Positions 10,808 through 22,494 of a DNA stretch of 64,000 nt are shown here, piece after piece. How positions within the stretch are numbered: position 1 is the first letter of the stretch; each line of letters opens with the position of its first letter. This stretch comes from Calliphora vicina (Eukaryota; Arthropoda; Insecta; Diptera; Calliphoridae): the NCBI RefSeq assembly GCF_958450345.1, contig NC_088784.1, positions 71,015,747 to 71,079,746 of the forward strand, given 5' to 3'. The translations under genes and the position numbers were made by a program. A model generated the notes under the pieces. The model was not told where the DNA came from and ran no database searches. It saw nothing but the letters and a program-made list of their open reading frames with translations.

Positions 10808-10948
10808 ATATGTATGTACCTGATAATTGTTGGTCATAATAAATGTCAAAATGGTGTTATTGCTTCGTTATAAAAAAATTGTTAGTGCTTGTGTTCAGAC
10901 AACGTCATTTATTGTTAGTGATAAATATTTGTCAAGTATAGACAGGGG
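10808..10948 (-). repeat. Interspersed repeat family E, copy 1
   Basis: The reverse complement contains CCCCTGTCTATACTTGAC, AAATATTTATCA and ATAACGAAGCAATAACAC. It matches copies near 56.1 kb and 59.7 kb. Class unknown. The rest of 10.47-11.48 kb holds no gene that I can see. Confidence 0.5.
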
Positions 10949-11477
10949 TTAAGATAAGATGAAAAATCAAAGAGAGTTAAAGAGGTCGTAATATAAAATA
11001 ATTAACGCCAAAATTTCAATAAAGTGTCGATAAAAAGTCCCTTATAATATTAAAATTATAGTATATGACAAATCGTAACAATGGAAACATTCTTTTTAAT
11101 TATATTCGGAATTTTTTGTCAAGACCCATACAGACGACTGCTATTTTGCTTTTGGATTCACATGAGTAGATCAAATATTTGTTACGTTCATATAAATCTC
11201 TATGCACTGCAGTAGATTTTTTTTCCAAAGATTTCCTTGAACAAATAAATTCGATATTTCAATGACTACTACATACTAACTGCATTGCTTAGAAGTTGTG
11301 TCTTATTTACAAAAGCGCAGAGATATTCGAATATGATATCAATAAATGGCTACTAATAGAAAGTAGCCATATAAGTGGCTGTAAATATACAAAATGTTCT
11401 GTGGATATTTGGCACAAAATAGATATAAAAACAAATTCTCAGATAAGTCGGGTCAAATTTGGAGAATCATAAATAAC

Positions 11478-13010
11478 CAAAGGTGCGGGATTAACAATAA
11501 TTGGCCTATCTTTTGAATACGGTTTTTGTTTTTAATAACTTATATGTAATTTTGAATAAACTGTCGTTTATTCTCACTTAGTTATTGATCATTATAGTGT
11601 AAACAATAAAGGTTTTTTTTCTTGTCATATGCGGGAAGTTTTACTTTACTTCTTTAATTTGATCAAGTAAGAGAGCTATATTCGGCTGTGCCGAATCTTC
11701 ACCAAATTATATTTAAAATATAAATTTTAAATATTTTTAGGTAAACAAAATTTATTTTTTTTCCAAAGTTGTTTTTAATTTTTTGCGAATTGTTATTTAA
11801 AAATTTTTTTAATTTAATTTTTTTTTTCGGTAAAAAAAAAATTCGGGTTAAAAAATATTTTTTCCGATTTTGACCCATTGTAGGTCCAACTTACTATGGT
11901 CTTATATAAGGTCTTTTAAATATCTATCATTAGATATCCATATTGTCTATATTAATGACTTAGTAATCCAGATATAGGTCAAAAATCTAGGTTGTCCTGA
12001 TTTTTTCCTCATATCTCAGCCATTTGTGGACCGATTTGGCTGATTTTAAATAGGAAACTTCTCGAAAGCATGTCTGACAGAATTATTGAAGATTTGGGTA
12101 CCGGTGATATCTGGGGTCTTTAGCAAATTGATTTCAACAAACAGACGGACAGACATACGGACATGGCTTAATCGACTCCGCTATCTATAAGGATCCAGAT
12201 ATTTTATAGGGTCGGAAAATTAACGAAGGTGAAGGGTATAAAAAGAGTGTCACTGAAGCTCAACGATTGCTCACCAAAGCTTATCGGTTTCAATGTGCGA
12301 GAGATGGTTTGTTTTGTTCAGAAGAGGTGATTTTGAAACGGAAGACCAGCCAGAAAGGCCAGCCAACATAGTTCGAAGACCATGAAGATTGTTGTCAAAC
12401 TCAACAAAAGCTTGCAAAATCATTGGAAGCTACTCAAGCAGCAATTTCAAAACGTTTGCGAGCAGCATGATTCATCCAAAACTAGAGAAACCTTGAAAGT
12501 AAATTTTACATGACCAAAATGATGCTTGAACGCTATTAAAGAAAATCATTTTTGCACCAAATCATTACTTGCGATGAAAAATGGATCCATTACAATAACC
12601 CGAAGCGTAAGAGATCGAATGTGAAGCCCGGCCAACCAGTCGAATCGACAACAAAATCCAAATATCCATAACGCTAAGATAATTCTCTGCATTTGGTGGG
12701 ATAAAAAAGAGTTCTATCTTTTATGATACTCTGAAATCTGACCAGACCATCACAGGGAACATGTTGCGAACGCAACTGATTCGTTTGAAGCGAGTATTGG
12801 CCGAAAAACGCACAGACATAAAACCGACATATTCCTCACCCCTCTTATAGTCTAGACCATGCCCTATTTGTTGCGATTGATACAGAATGCTCTCTCTGGG
12901 ATACGCTTCACTTTGGATTAGAGTATCCGATATTGGCTGGATTCGTTTCAAAATAAAAGCTAAAATTTAAAAAAAAAAAAAAATCCCGAATTTTTAATTC
13001 ATACACCCAA
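11478..13010 (+). pseudogene. Mariner transposon remnant (family 1), copy 1, split by a Helentron
   Basis: The 3' terminal inverted repeat (complement TTGGGTGTATGAATTAAAAA) ends at 13010, followed by TA. The 5' end is diverged, starting about 11478. After the Helentron the transposase frame is recognisable but broken: AQRLLTKAYR, a helix-turn-helix region with QQAISKRL-like remnants, and CDEKWIHYNNPKRKRS (about 12568-12617) around the first catalytic Asp of a DD34D transposase. Multiple frameshifts and stops make it non-functional. The second half contains short pieces of the LMRLKRVLAEKRT-type block and the C-terminal region. Confidence 0.8.
11664..12240 (-). mobile_element. Helentron/DINE-like element, family B, copy 2, inside mariner
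   Basis: Starts CAAGTAAGAGAGC, has the perfect hairpin TTCGGCTGTGCCGAA and ends GGTGAAGGGTATA. It sits between the mariner 5' untranslated segment (TTTACTTCTTTAATTTGA) and the start of the transposase. The uninterrupted arrangement is seen in mariner copies at 47.8 kb and 51.9 kb. Confidence 0.8.
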
Positions 13011-13642
13011 TATAATAGAGTCAAATAAATAGTTTTTGAAATTCAAAAAAACTTTTAAAGTAAAGCTACCTTCACATTATTGAAATATTTGGCGAAAAAA
13101 AGAGTGACCACTAAAGAATCGATATTTCTCTTTCTATTAAAAAAATATTAAATAAAATAAACCAGATTTAGTTTAGAAAAGATCATTAGATATTATATTC
13201 TTTGAGGCAATTTGCTCTTATAAAAGACGTAACTTAAGTAAATCATTAAAAATGTCAAACATTATAAAGCAGATGTCATATTTAAAGTAGCTACAAAAAT
13301 AGAGAAATGTACACAGAGCCAGTGTTGCCACTTCATGTGTAATTACACATATTGTGTGTAATTTTAACTTGGATGTGTAACCCATGTGTAATTGAGTGAA
13401 TGTGTAATTCATGTGTAATTTTAAATTCCAATTATATCCAAAATATATTGTCAATGTATGTCTTTTATCTATATTTTGGATTTTAATTGAATGAATGAAT
13501 GAATTATGGATAGTTCAGATTTCAAATAAATACAAATCCAGTATCTCTAAATGTATTCATATTTATTATATTGTACTCTCTTGTTACTCAGTATAATGGA
13601 ATTATATGTACTCTCCCGGTGGCCGAAATTCGAAAACAATAT

Positions 13643-14242
13643 TGTTACGTTTTAACCTTTTCAAAACGCTGGTTTATTTCCTTTAAATAAACCGGATACT
13701 TTTGATTGCAAATAAAAGCCGTTTAGTCGTTTGAATTGAATTGTAACAACTCTTTATTTCTTTAAAATGTACAACAACAACAGAATTAAATAGCCACTCA
13801 ATGTTTTTTATACACGTTTATAAATTCTCAGAATTACAGACACAATTTATAATGTACACGAATTTACTTTGAAAACACAACACACTTTAAGGCACTTAGA
13901 TGATGTTTATTCGAAAAGCGTCTCTGATAAACTCACTAACGACTGCAACCTCTGCCACTATTTATAACACTGCATTACCATCTAGAAAGCTCTTTAACTG
14001 TCAAAGTTCGAATATTCTAGATCATACGCCATCTGTGGTGTACTTTCTACAATGTTCTTTAACTGATTATTCGAACTCGAATACAGCGTTGCCAACTTAC
14101 AATCAAATCAACTGAAAGCTTTTATTTAACAATGCCCACAGATATGTTACAGTTTTACAGCACTGTTACTTGAAAGCATTATGCTACTTTTAAATCAGCC
14201 GTTAAAATCGTTATATTTGAATTCAAGTACAATTTCGTAACA
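13643..14242 (-). mobile_element. Solo LTR of a gypsy-type retrotransposon nested in the hAT element
   Basis: A 600-bp segment beginning TGTTACG and ending CGTAACA, flanked by the 4-bp duplication ATAT (13639-13642 and 14243-14246). On the minus strand it has a TATAAATAG promoter box near 13960-13970 and an AATAAA signal near 13752-13760, in the right order for U3-R-U5. Only one LTR and no internal coding region remain, consistent with LTR-LTR recombination. The 71-codon plus-strand frame at 13900-14115 is a by-product. Confidence 0.8.
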
Positions 14243-14556
14243 ATATGTTTTATTAATATTGGTGGACAATAACATACTTAAAAGTGTACCACAAAAAAAC
14301 GTGTGGCCTATTTATATATAAGATGAAGATATGAATCAAGTTTGAACTAAATTAACATTAAGGTTTGCAGAAAAATACGATAAGTAATTTGGAGATTGCT
14401 ATGTTTGGTTTTCCAGATGGACATTTCGCCGTTTGTGATAGTTTTGTTTGCGTAATATTGGTAATAGAAACTAAATTTTAGTTTATATACATATAAGAAT
14501 TTTAATTTCAACATGAACAAAATATAAAATAGTATAATAACTGTACATTTTTACAA

Positions 14557-14638
14557 GTTATTACAAATTGTTATTGGAAAAACATTAATTTTCGTTATAT
14601 TGAAAATTAACGTTTTTCCAATAACAATTTGTAATAAC
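14557..14638. repeat. Near-perfect hairpin (37-bp arms) inside the hAT element
   Basis: Arms 14557-14593 and 14602-14638 pair with one mismatch and an 8-nt loop. Weaker pairing extends outward (AATAACTG near 14538 with CAGTTATT near 14664). Probably a small MITE or a structural feature of the host transposon. Confidence 0.7.
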
Positions 14639-15463
14639 CAAAATCGAACTATTATATCGGCAGTTATTTCGGGGTAACGTTAGCCAATCTTAAGAGAAAA
14701 AAACAAGAACGTAGGAATTTGTGTGAGAAAAATTTATTTACAAATTGTTTCCTGTTATTTTTTATACCCGTAAGAACTATTTTGAGTTTATGCTATTGCC
14801 TGTCTGGTTTCTGGCTTGTGTTTTAAATAATAAACATTAAAATTGACTTACTATTTTGGAAGCTTAATTTCAAATTTATAACTACAAATTTTAAAAATAT
14901 AAACGTTACAAGATTTTATGGTAAAGTATTTACTGGTAAGGAAAATGATCAGAGCTATAATTTTTAAACAAATAGTAAAAAATATTTATCTTTGAAACTG
15001 AAAACAAAACTGATTTCAAAGCACTTAATATAAATTAGGAATAAATTAAAATGCGAAAGCAAACAGTGTGCTATTTTTAAATATTGTTAAATTTTTAATA
15101 GAAATGTAACAATTTCCAAAGGACATTGATTAATAATTGTTAAAGGCGTATTTGGGATTGACATATTTGACTGATCTCAAGAATTCATTAAATTAGAAAA
15201 GTTCACTAAAAAATCCAATATATCCTGGATAAATTAAAATCACCACAAGTGAAAATTGTCCATTGACAATAAAGTGATCGTATTTGGTCCAAACACCCCA
15301 GAGTCTACTGTGACAAACCTTTTATAATCATGACAATTTTAGACAATTTCTCCCATTGAAATCACGAAAATTTATTTACATGTGTAATTTTTTCTCGTAT
15401 GTGTAATTTAGGCATGAGGCATGTGTAGTTTATAATTGTCTTGGTGGCAACACTGCACAGAGC

Positions 15464-18259
15464 GGAAACTTAGCTGTCAAAAAACCTAAGTCTGCTGTCA
15501 AAAGTGATGAGAATGTGTGATTTTTGTTTGGTTTCCGTACTATGCTACAACTATTACCCTCAACCAATTATATTCGTAATTAAAAAAAAAAATTTCAAAT
15601 ATTTTATTAAAAATTGCGTTAGAAAAAATATAAAAGAATATAAACAATAAATACAAAGGTTGTTTACAAAATTTTTTATAATTTTTGACACCCAGTCTGT
15701 CCGTCCGTCCGACCGTCCTTCTGTCTGATACACGTTAATTATTTGCGTTTTGTGGTAAAACACGTATTTGAAAATACTGAATAGAGTATTAGAAATGTGT
15801 AGAAGCATGTCTGTGCGTGCGAGTCTGTCTATCAAATTTTTTTTGTTTCTAAATGACTGAGTAACAAACAACATTTTATTATTATTATTGTCATTATTTC
15901 ATCATTAATTTGTTGTTTCTTTTGTAACAATATACTGCTGTTGTTGTTTTACTAAAATATTTCTACAGAAAATATTTTTGGTATTTTGTTTTTCACTTAA
16001 TTTTCTTTTAAAAAAATAATTTCAACAACAACAAAATAATAAATTTAAGCAAAAGAATTAAAAAAAAAAATTATGTGTTTTATAATGTTTTTTGTTTCTG
16101 TTTAGTAATTATTTAGTGGTGTCTTTTGTTGTTTTGCCATTTTAATTTATTCATCATAACCAGTCATTGTTAGTTTGCAAAATTAAAACGCATATTTTAG
16201 TATGAAATTTTAGCAGCGTACCCTACTCTAGGTATTCCAAAATGTAAGACAAAAACACATATGATATTCATGAGTCATTTCTTCATGAGCTTTTTTTACT
16301 TCTAGATAAAGAAATAAGCTTTCTAATAAGCTTTAGCTAAATATTAAAATCAAATTTCAATAAAATTTGTAAAAATAATTAAAGTTTAAACCAAGGTTGG
16401 CTTACGGTAGCCGCTAAGCTAACGTTAAACCTAAAATAACCTTTCAGTTAAAGTAAACACTTAAATTAACCGTTAAGCCGCAAAAGGTCACAGCTTGGTT
16501 AATCAATGTATGGAATAAAAATTTTAGTTTTCTTTTTATATTTGCAAAAATTTTAAAGAATTTTGTATTTTAACCTTTAAAATTACATTAAAAAACATAT
16601 TTAAAATCTAATTTTTGTTTAAACAAAGTTTAAATAAAATAACCTTCACAAATTACCAACAATATAATTAAACTATTGTATTAAAATCTTATCTTGACTT
16701 TAAGTAATCAACTAAAGATCTCTTTTATATATTAATTCCATTCATTTATCTATTAAGTTTAATTACAAACTCTTTTAACTAAACTTAAGTAATTAACCTC
16801 TATTATAATTTCATTAAATTAAGCTTTTAACTTGGTTCAATTTGGGTTTAGTTAAACTTTAAATATGAGCTATGAGAGTTGCAAAATCAAAACAATTATT
16901 TAACATGGCAAATTAAGCACAGTTTAATAATATATACGTTTAGTTAAACAACTTAACTAGAAATTATTTCCAGTGATAATAACAAAATTAAGTTGGAAAT
17001 AAAGGTGCTTAATTTATAATTTTTAAATGCAGTTTATTGCTAGTTTAATTAAAGGTTTATATATTTGTATTTGTAGCTAAAGACATTGCTCCCAAAAAAA
17101 TTTAACTTAGTCATTGTTATTTTGCAAATTGAAAAGCTAATTTGAATTTATGTAAATTAATATAATTTAGTTTCAGTACCCTACAATTAGGAACATAGGC
17201 GGGTAACATAGCAAGAGTTTAAAATTGGGCTACGGTCAATATCTTGCCTAATCTCAAGCAGATGGTAACTTTTCTCCGGCTGAAAAATGTCAAAATAAAG
17301 TATTTTGATATTTTTTAGAGGGATTGATTTCGAGTTTTTTCCCTCAAAATTCCAGTGATTAAATTCAAGCTAAACTCAAACAGGTTATGGTAGCAGGCAT
17401 TGTGGTTTAGGTAACGGTAACGACAGTAAATGAACTGCTGTATATTTCAAAATAACCTCAATTGAATCGTTTATTTCAAAAACCAGTCAAGCAACAAAAA
17501 ATCAAAAATTGAGTTACTGTTGAGGCGGTTACTGTTTTGTAAAGGTAACTACATCGTTTAATGCAAGAAAAATGAAATACTAACCCCCTATTATAGTGAA
17601 GAAAAGCGGAGAAATCTGTGTTTAGTGCAGAAAGAAGACAAGTGACAGCGCTTGACTGGCCCTATAAGGCCCTACTCTATTTTGTTCCCATAAATGTTGT
17701 AGGTTTACAAGCTCTAAACCTCTACTTGGTTGGATATGAAGAGTTTTATGGGAATATTTTACAATGGCCTGGAACGGAAGCAGAATGCTCTGTAGAACGA
17801 GTGTAAGATGACGAATAGTTATTTCAGAACAAATATGTAGATATGAATATATCAATTGTTATTTTACTTTTAAAGTACCTAATAAAATTAGATTATTTTA
17901 TGAAATTTATGGATGTTTGTTTCAGAAACCAGTCAAGTATCAATTTTACATTTTTTTTAAATATATGTTAATATAGATAACAAAAAGTTTTATGTTTATC
18001 AAACAGTTACGCAAAAAATATCAACTTTGTAAATTTTAGGTTGCTGGGAAGTTTTCTTTGATTTACTCAAAATTAATAATTTGTTGCTTGGCTGGTTTTT
18101 GAAATAAGCGATTCAATTATGGAAAACATACACTTTTGTTTTCATAATTCAAAATTATTTACTTAATAATGATAATGGTATTTTAAAGGCAACGGTATTT
18201 TAGATTATTAAAACACAATTAAAATTTACACTAAAAGTGAACGCCTGTAAGCACATACA
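15464..18259. other. Intergenic or intronic DNA, no gene seen
   Basis: AT-rich DNA. It includes a GTCC-rich block near 15690-15725 that resembles the microsatellite heart of the Helentron families but lacks their ends. The 62-codon plus frame at 17618-17806 and the minus frame at 15560-15874 have no recognisable homology and look like chance frames. Confidence 0.45.
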
Positions 18260-18827
18260 ATTTTCTGAACATGAGAGAATTCACATAATTGTAAATAAAT
18301 TAGAAAAGAATCCATTGATTTTTATAATCGATATCTCATTTTGTTCCTATTACATGTGGCTTTGCGATAAAGCAATAATTCTAAACAATTTCTGCCGTTT
18401 TCCATTTTTCATGATTTTTTTAAAACAAAAAATTTGCTATTTTCACTTAAAAAATATATTTTTTGCTTTAATTTGTTATTATAACTCAGAAACTACTGAG
18501 CCGATTGAAACGAAATATCTATATGAAAATTTGTACATAGCATGGGCAAAATGTTTTCAAAATTCAGTCAATCGAAAGAGCAACATTAACTGCTCAATTT
18601 TATGTATATCAAACAAAAAAGTAAAATTTTGTGAAAATGAGCGAATTCACTTAATTGTTAATAAATTCGAAAAGAATCAATGGATTTTTATGATTGATAT
18701 CTCGTATTATTGCTATTACATGTGGGTTTGCGGTAAAGTATTAAACCTGAAAATTTTCTACCGTTTTCGATTTTTCATGATTTTTTTAAAACACAAAAAT
18801 TTGCTATTTTCAATTAAAAAATATATT

Positions 18828-18990
18828 TATACCCTACACCACCATAATGGGGAGGGTATTATGCGTTTGTGCAGATGTTTGTAACGCCCAAAAATATTAG
18901 TCTAACACCCACCTTAAAGTATACCGATCGACTTAGAATCACTTTCTGAGTCGATTAAACGATGTCCGTCCGTCCGTCCGTCCGTCTGGT

Positions 18991-19024
<34 letters not shown>

Positions 19025-19587
19025 TCCATGTAAACCTTGTGCGCAGAGTACAGCAATTTGAAGATATTTCGATCAAATTTGGTACATATTACTTTTTCGG
19101 CCCAAGGACCAAGCCTATTGAAACTGGCTGAAATCGGTCCATTATTTCACCTAGCCCCCATACAAATGTCCCCTCGAAATTGGACTTTGTCGGTCATAAA
19201 TGTTTAATTTATCTACACAAATTTCGCTCCAAATAAGTTTTATATATACAAAATTCATGTCACCAAATTTTGTTACGATCGGTCCATAATTAGTCATAGC
19301 TACCATATAGACCCGCTTCCGAAAATCACTTTAACGTGCATAAATCGCTTAAAAATTTTGGTATACACACAAAATTCAACATAGTTAACTTTAATATAGA
19401 CATAAATCACACGACCTAATTTTATGGTGATCGGTCCATAATTGGTCATAGCTCCCATATAAGGCCCACTTCCGAAAATCATTCAAAAATATAAATTATT
19501 GATATTTTAAAAGAAAAATATTTTTACTCATTTACTTGGTGTAGGGTATTATATGGTCGGGCTTGACCGACCATACTTTCTTACTTG
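18828..19587 (+). mobile_element. Helentron/DINE-like element, family A, copy 2 (full length, 760 bp)
   Basis: 5' end TATACCCTACACC, central tetranucleotide arrays (GTCC)n then (GGCT)n at about 18966-19024, second conserved block, 3' subterminal GGTGTAGGGTAT, hairpin GGTCGGGCTTGACCGACC and terminal CTTACTTG. This is the best copy for defining the family. It lies in a T run with no target duplication, judged against the uninterrupted tandem copy at 18461-18475. Confidence 0.85.
18963..19024. repeat. Microsatellite (GTCC)n-(GGCT)n within Helentron
   Basis: Three to four GTCC units followed by about eight GGCT units. It is the internal microsatellite typical of DINE-1-like elements. Much shorter (GGCT ×2) in copy 3 near 42505. 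Confidence 0.85.
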
Positions 19588-19849
19588 TTTTTGCTTCAAT
19601 TTGTTATTATAACTCCGAAACTACTGAGCCGATTTAAACGCAATATATAAACGGATTAAAGGATAAATTTTAATATTTCTAAGTTTATTTTAATAATATC
19701 GGACTAATCGTTTTTCAGTAATCATTAATTATGCGGATAAACTTAAAAAAAATCACAATTTTACTTAAAATTTTTTAAAAAAAATCCTCTCCATAGAATT
19801 TAAATTTAAGCATATTACAGTACAATCTAAGAACATATGGATCAAAATG

Positions 19850-20445
19850 TTCTTCAAGGCTTTGAATGACATTAAGCTACATTTTTGAAACACAAATGCA
19901 TTTTCTGGCAAAAAATTTTGCCTTTTATCTGCCCTGTTTTACAAAATTTTGTTTTTGGTACTAAAAAGTATATAAGTTAAAGGTAAATTAGATATAAAAT
20001 TAAATTTTGATATCTTACATGAGCAAATGTAAGTTCCAGTACTAAAAAAATACGATTTTTTCTAAACAGAGGGCAGAAAAAGTGCAATCTGTTTTCTTAA
20101 GGAGGAAAATAAGTTACAAATGTAGGATACTCACAACATCGTTCTAAATGTATTAAACTGATAATTTACATGACCAAATGTAACATCCAGTACTAAAAAA
20201 ATAAGATTTTTTCTAAACACAGGGCAGAAAAAGTGCAATCTGTTTTCTTAAGGAGGAAAATAAGTTACAAATGTAGGATATTCACAACTTCGTTCTAAAT
20301 GTATTAAATTGATAATTTACATGACCAAATGTAACATCCAGTACTAAATTTTTTCTAAACACAGGGCAGAAAAAGTGCAAAATTGTTTCTTAAAAAAAAC
20401 ACAACTTAAGAAATGTAGGGTTCTCATAAATTCGTTCTAAATATA
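19850..20445. repeat. Tandem array of ~150-bp units (three copies)
   Basis: The landmark GGGCAGAAAAAGTGCAA occurs at 20071, 20222 and 20364 (periods 151 and 142), with shared ATTTACATGACCAAATGTAA and GTACTAAA blocks. The landmark is the reverse complement of the core of the fold-back element at 1.44-2.17 kb, so the two are related. Confidence 0.7.
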
Positions 20446-21189
20446 TTAAACGGAACTTGGTTAATACTCACAATAACTATAAATATTATCATGCTAAACT
20501 TATTTTTAAATCAAGTTTAAAAATTCCATTTAATAATTTATTCAAATTATTCTATAAGGGGGACATCCTTTGATACGTGGTGTGACCGACTGTCCATTCC
20601 ACTTAACGCGCATTTTTCTTGGTTTCTTTTTTGTGCATTTTTAATATTCTGTTGTTTTATATTTTGTGTTTAAAAATAACAATTTATTGTATGCTTCGTT
20701 TAGTTAATTTTTCAATATTTATTTCTTTTGATTAAATATTCAGTTTGCAGTACTTTTTTGCTTTTTTGCACTTTGTTTTGTTATAATTTTTCTATACATC
20801 TCGCAAAGAGCAAAAATAAATAAATAATATATTTGTGTTAATTATGCTAAATATGTTTGAAATGTATGTATTTATAGATATTTATTTATGTAAAAAAAAT
20901 TCTTCCGTATTTTTCAATATGCCAAAGAAAATTAAAAAGAGATTAAATTTGTTTTAATTGAAATTGATTTATGGCATAAATTTATTATTATTGTTTTATA
21001 TGTTTCCCTGTTTGTGACAACAATAAAAAAAAAACTCAAACTGAAGAGATAAATAATTGAGAAATTTAATAAAATATATAATAGAGTGAATAAGATTGAA
21101 CTAGTTCCGATAAATATTGGAAATTAAATATAATGATGATGAACAATTATACTTTAATCAATTACGAACGATAATTTATGAAGCTAGGA
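20446..21189. other. AT-rich spacer, no gene seen
   Basis: No convincing frame, repeat or RNA gene found. Confidence 0.5.
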
Positions 21190-21640
21190 TTATTTTAATA
21201 GAGAATGATCCTTAAAGTATGTTTCGAAAAATATGCAAAATTTCCTATACTGTTGCAGAACTTTATAACGATGCTAAAAAGACATTAAACCCGAGGCTAC
21301 ATTAATACATTCGTGATCGATTGAGCTATCGTATCAAAAATAATTTCAATATCGAGAATAAGTTAACATTTAGAATATAGTTTGTAGAAATGTTAAGCTA
21401 AAACCCAGATGACAAACTATTTCGAGCTTATTTTGTTAAATATTTCAACAATGTGTAATCTTTAAATAATTCGTGATCGATTGAGCTATCGTATCAAAAA
21501 TAATTTCAATATCGAGAATAAGTTAACATTTAGAATATAGTTTGTAGAAATGTTAAGCTAAAACCCAGATGACAAACTATTTCGAGCTTATTTTGTTAAA
21601 TATTTCAACAATGTGTAATCTTTAAATAATTCTCTTTAAT
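21190..21640. repeat. Repeat family F unit with an exact 160-bp tandem duplication
   Basis: Bases 21311-21470 and 21471-21630 are identical over all 160 positions. The unit starts TCGTGATCGATTGAGCTATC. The preceding CCTTAAAGTATGTTTCG block relates it to the F units at 22.5-24.0 kb. Identity this high in otherwise decayed DNA means a very recent duplication or an assembly artefact. Confidence 0.9.
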
Positions 21641-22494
21641 ACAAATCAAAAATCTTATGGGTCTCAATTCTACATTCTACATTCACCTGTCTGTCTAAAA
21701 CGGCCATTTATCAAATGAAATTTTTAATAATTTATCAATTGATTAGCAGCAAACACAATAAAAAATTATTAAACATTTAATACAAACACGTGCTTTCCAA
21801 TATCAAACAAATACAAATTGCATCATTTTAAGAAATTAGTTAATTTCAAGGTCAATGTTATATGTTTCTTTCTTTTTTTTATTTCTAATTTTTAAATTCA
21901 AAAAAATAGTGATAACAAATTAATAAATAACTAACATAAAACACTCAATTTGTTTTAAAGCCGGTTTTAGTTTCTTTTGAAAGCAGTTCAATATACGGCC
22001 ATTAAAAAAAACTTACAAATGTTTTTGTTTTTAATGAAATTAGAAATTTAAATTTTATGCTGACGAAAGTTCTAAACCATTTTTATTATTGATTTTTTTA
22101 AGGGGCCATTAAAAAAAACTAGAAAAATATTGAATTTATAAATAAATGATTAATAAATATGTTTTGAATTGATGGTTTAAGTTGAGACTGGTTAAGGAAA
22201 TTTGAAATTCAATTTTTTTTAAGTTAGACACAGAGGTGACGTGACGTCTTTGCTTTCGATAACACTAACAATTTAAGAAGAATTAAAATATGTTTGTATA
22301 TTTTATTTAACGTCTATAAAAAGATTTTTTATATTGTAGTTTGTTGATGTTTGCATTTGGAAAATGAATTAATATACAAATGATTTCTAGGAAAAATTTC
22401 ACAAAAATTTCATAATAATTTAATAACTTGTTATAGTTTAATGACTTAAAATTTATTATGAATGCAATGAACTTTTTAAAAGTTTAAATTTAGA
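21641..22494. other. AT-rich spacer, no gene seen
   Basis: Contains two short copies of GGCCATTAAAAAAAACT (about 21997 and 22104). Otherwise I see nothing. Confidence 0.5.

Larger units (their letters stand above)
13320..15455. mobile_element. hAT-type non-autonomous DNA transposon with 8-bp target duplication
   Basis: Both ends read CAGTGTTGCCAC as inverted repeats, and the element is flanked by a perfect 8-bp direct repeat CACAGAGC (13312-13319 and 15456-15463), the hallmark length for hAT insertion. Subterminal regions carry repeated ATGTGTAATT motifs (five or more on the left, two or three on the right), as expected of transposase-binding arrays. Length is 2136 bp including a nested 600-bp LTR. 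No transposase frame is visible, so it would need help in trans. Confidence 0.85.
18260..19660. repeat. 366-bp tandem duplication, second copy split by a Helentron
   Basis: Unit 1 begins about 18260 and unit 2 about 18626. Shared landmarks are GAGAATTCACATAATTGT/GCGAATTCACTTAATTGT, TATTACATGTGG and TTGCTATTTTCA. The tail of unit 2 (TTTTGCTTCAATTTG then CTACTGAGCCGATTTAAACG) resumes after the inserted element at about 19588. The 215-codon plus frame across it is composed of the two repeat units and is not a credible gene. Confidence 0.75.

Noticed and set aside
13900..14115. 71-codon plus-strand ORF
   Set aside because: Lies antisense within the solo LTR, so it is a by-product.
18237..18884. 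215-codon plus-strand ORF
   Set aside because: It spans two copies of a 366-bp tandem repeat and runs into a Helentron. Its peptide is duplicated with the repeat and has no recognisable domain.
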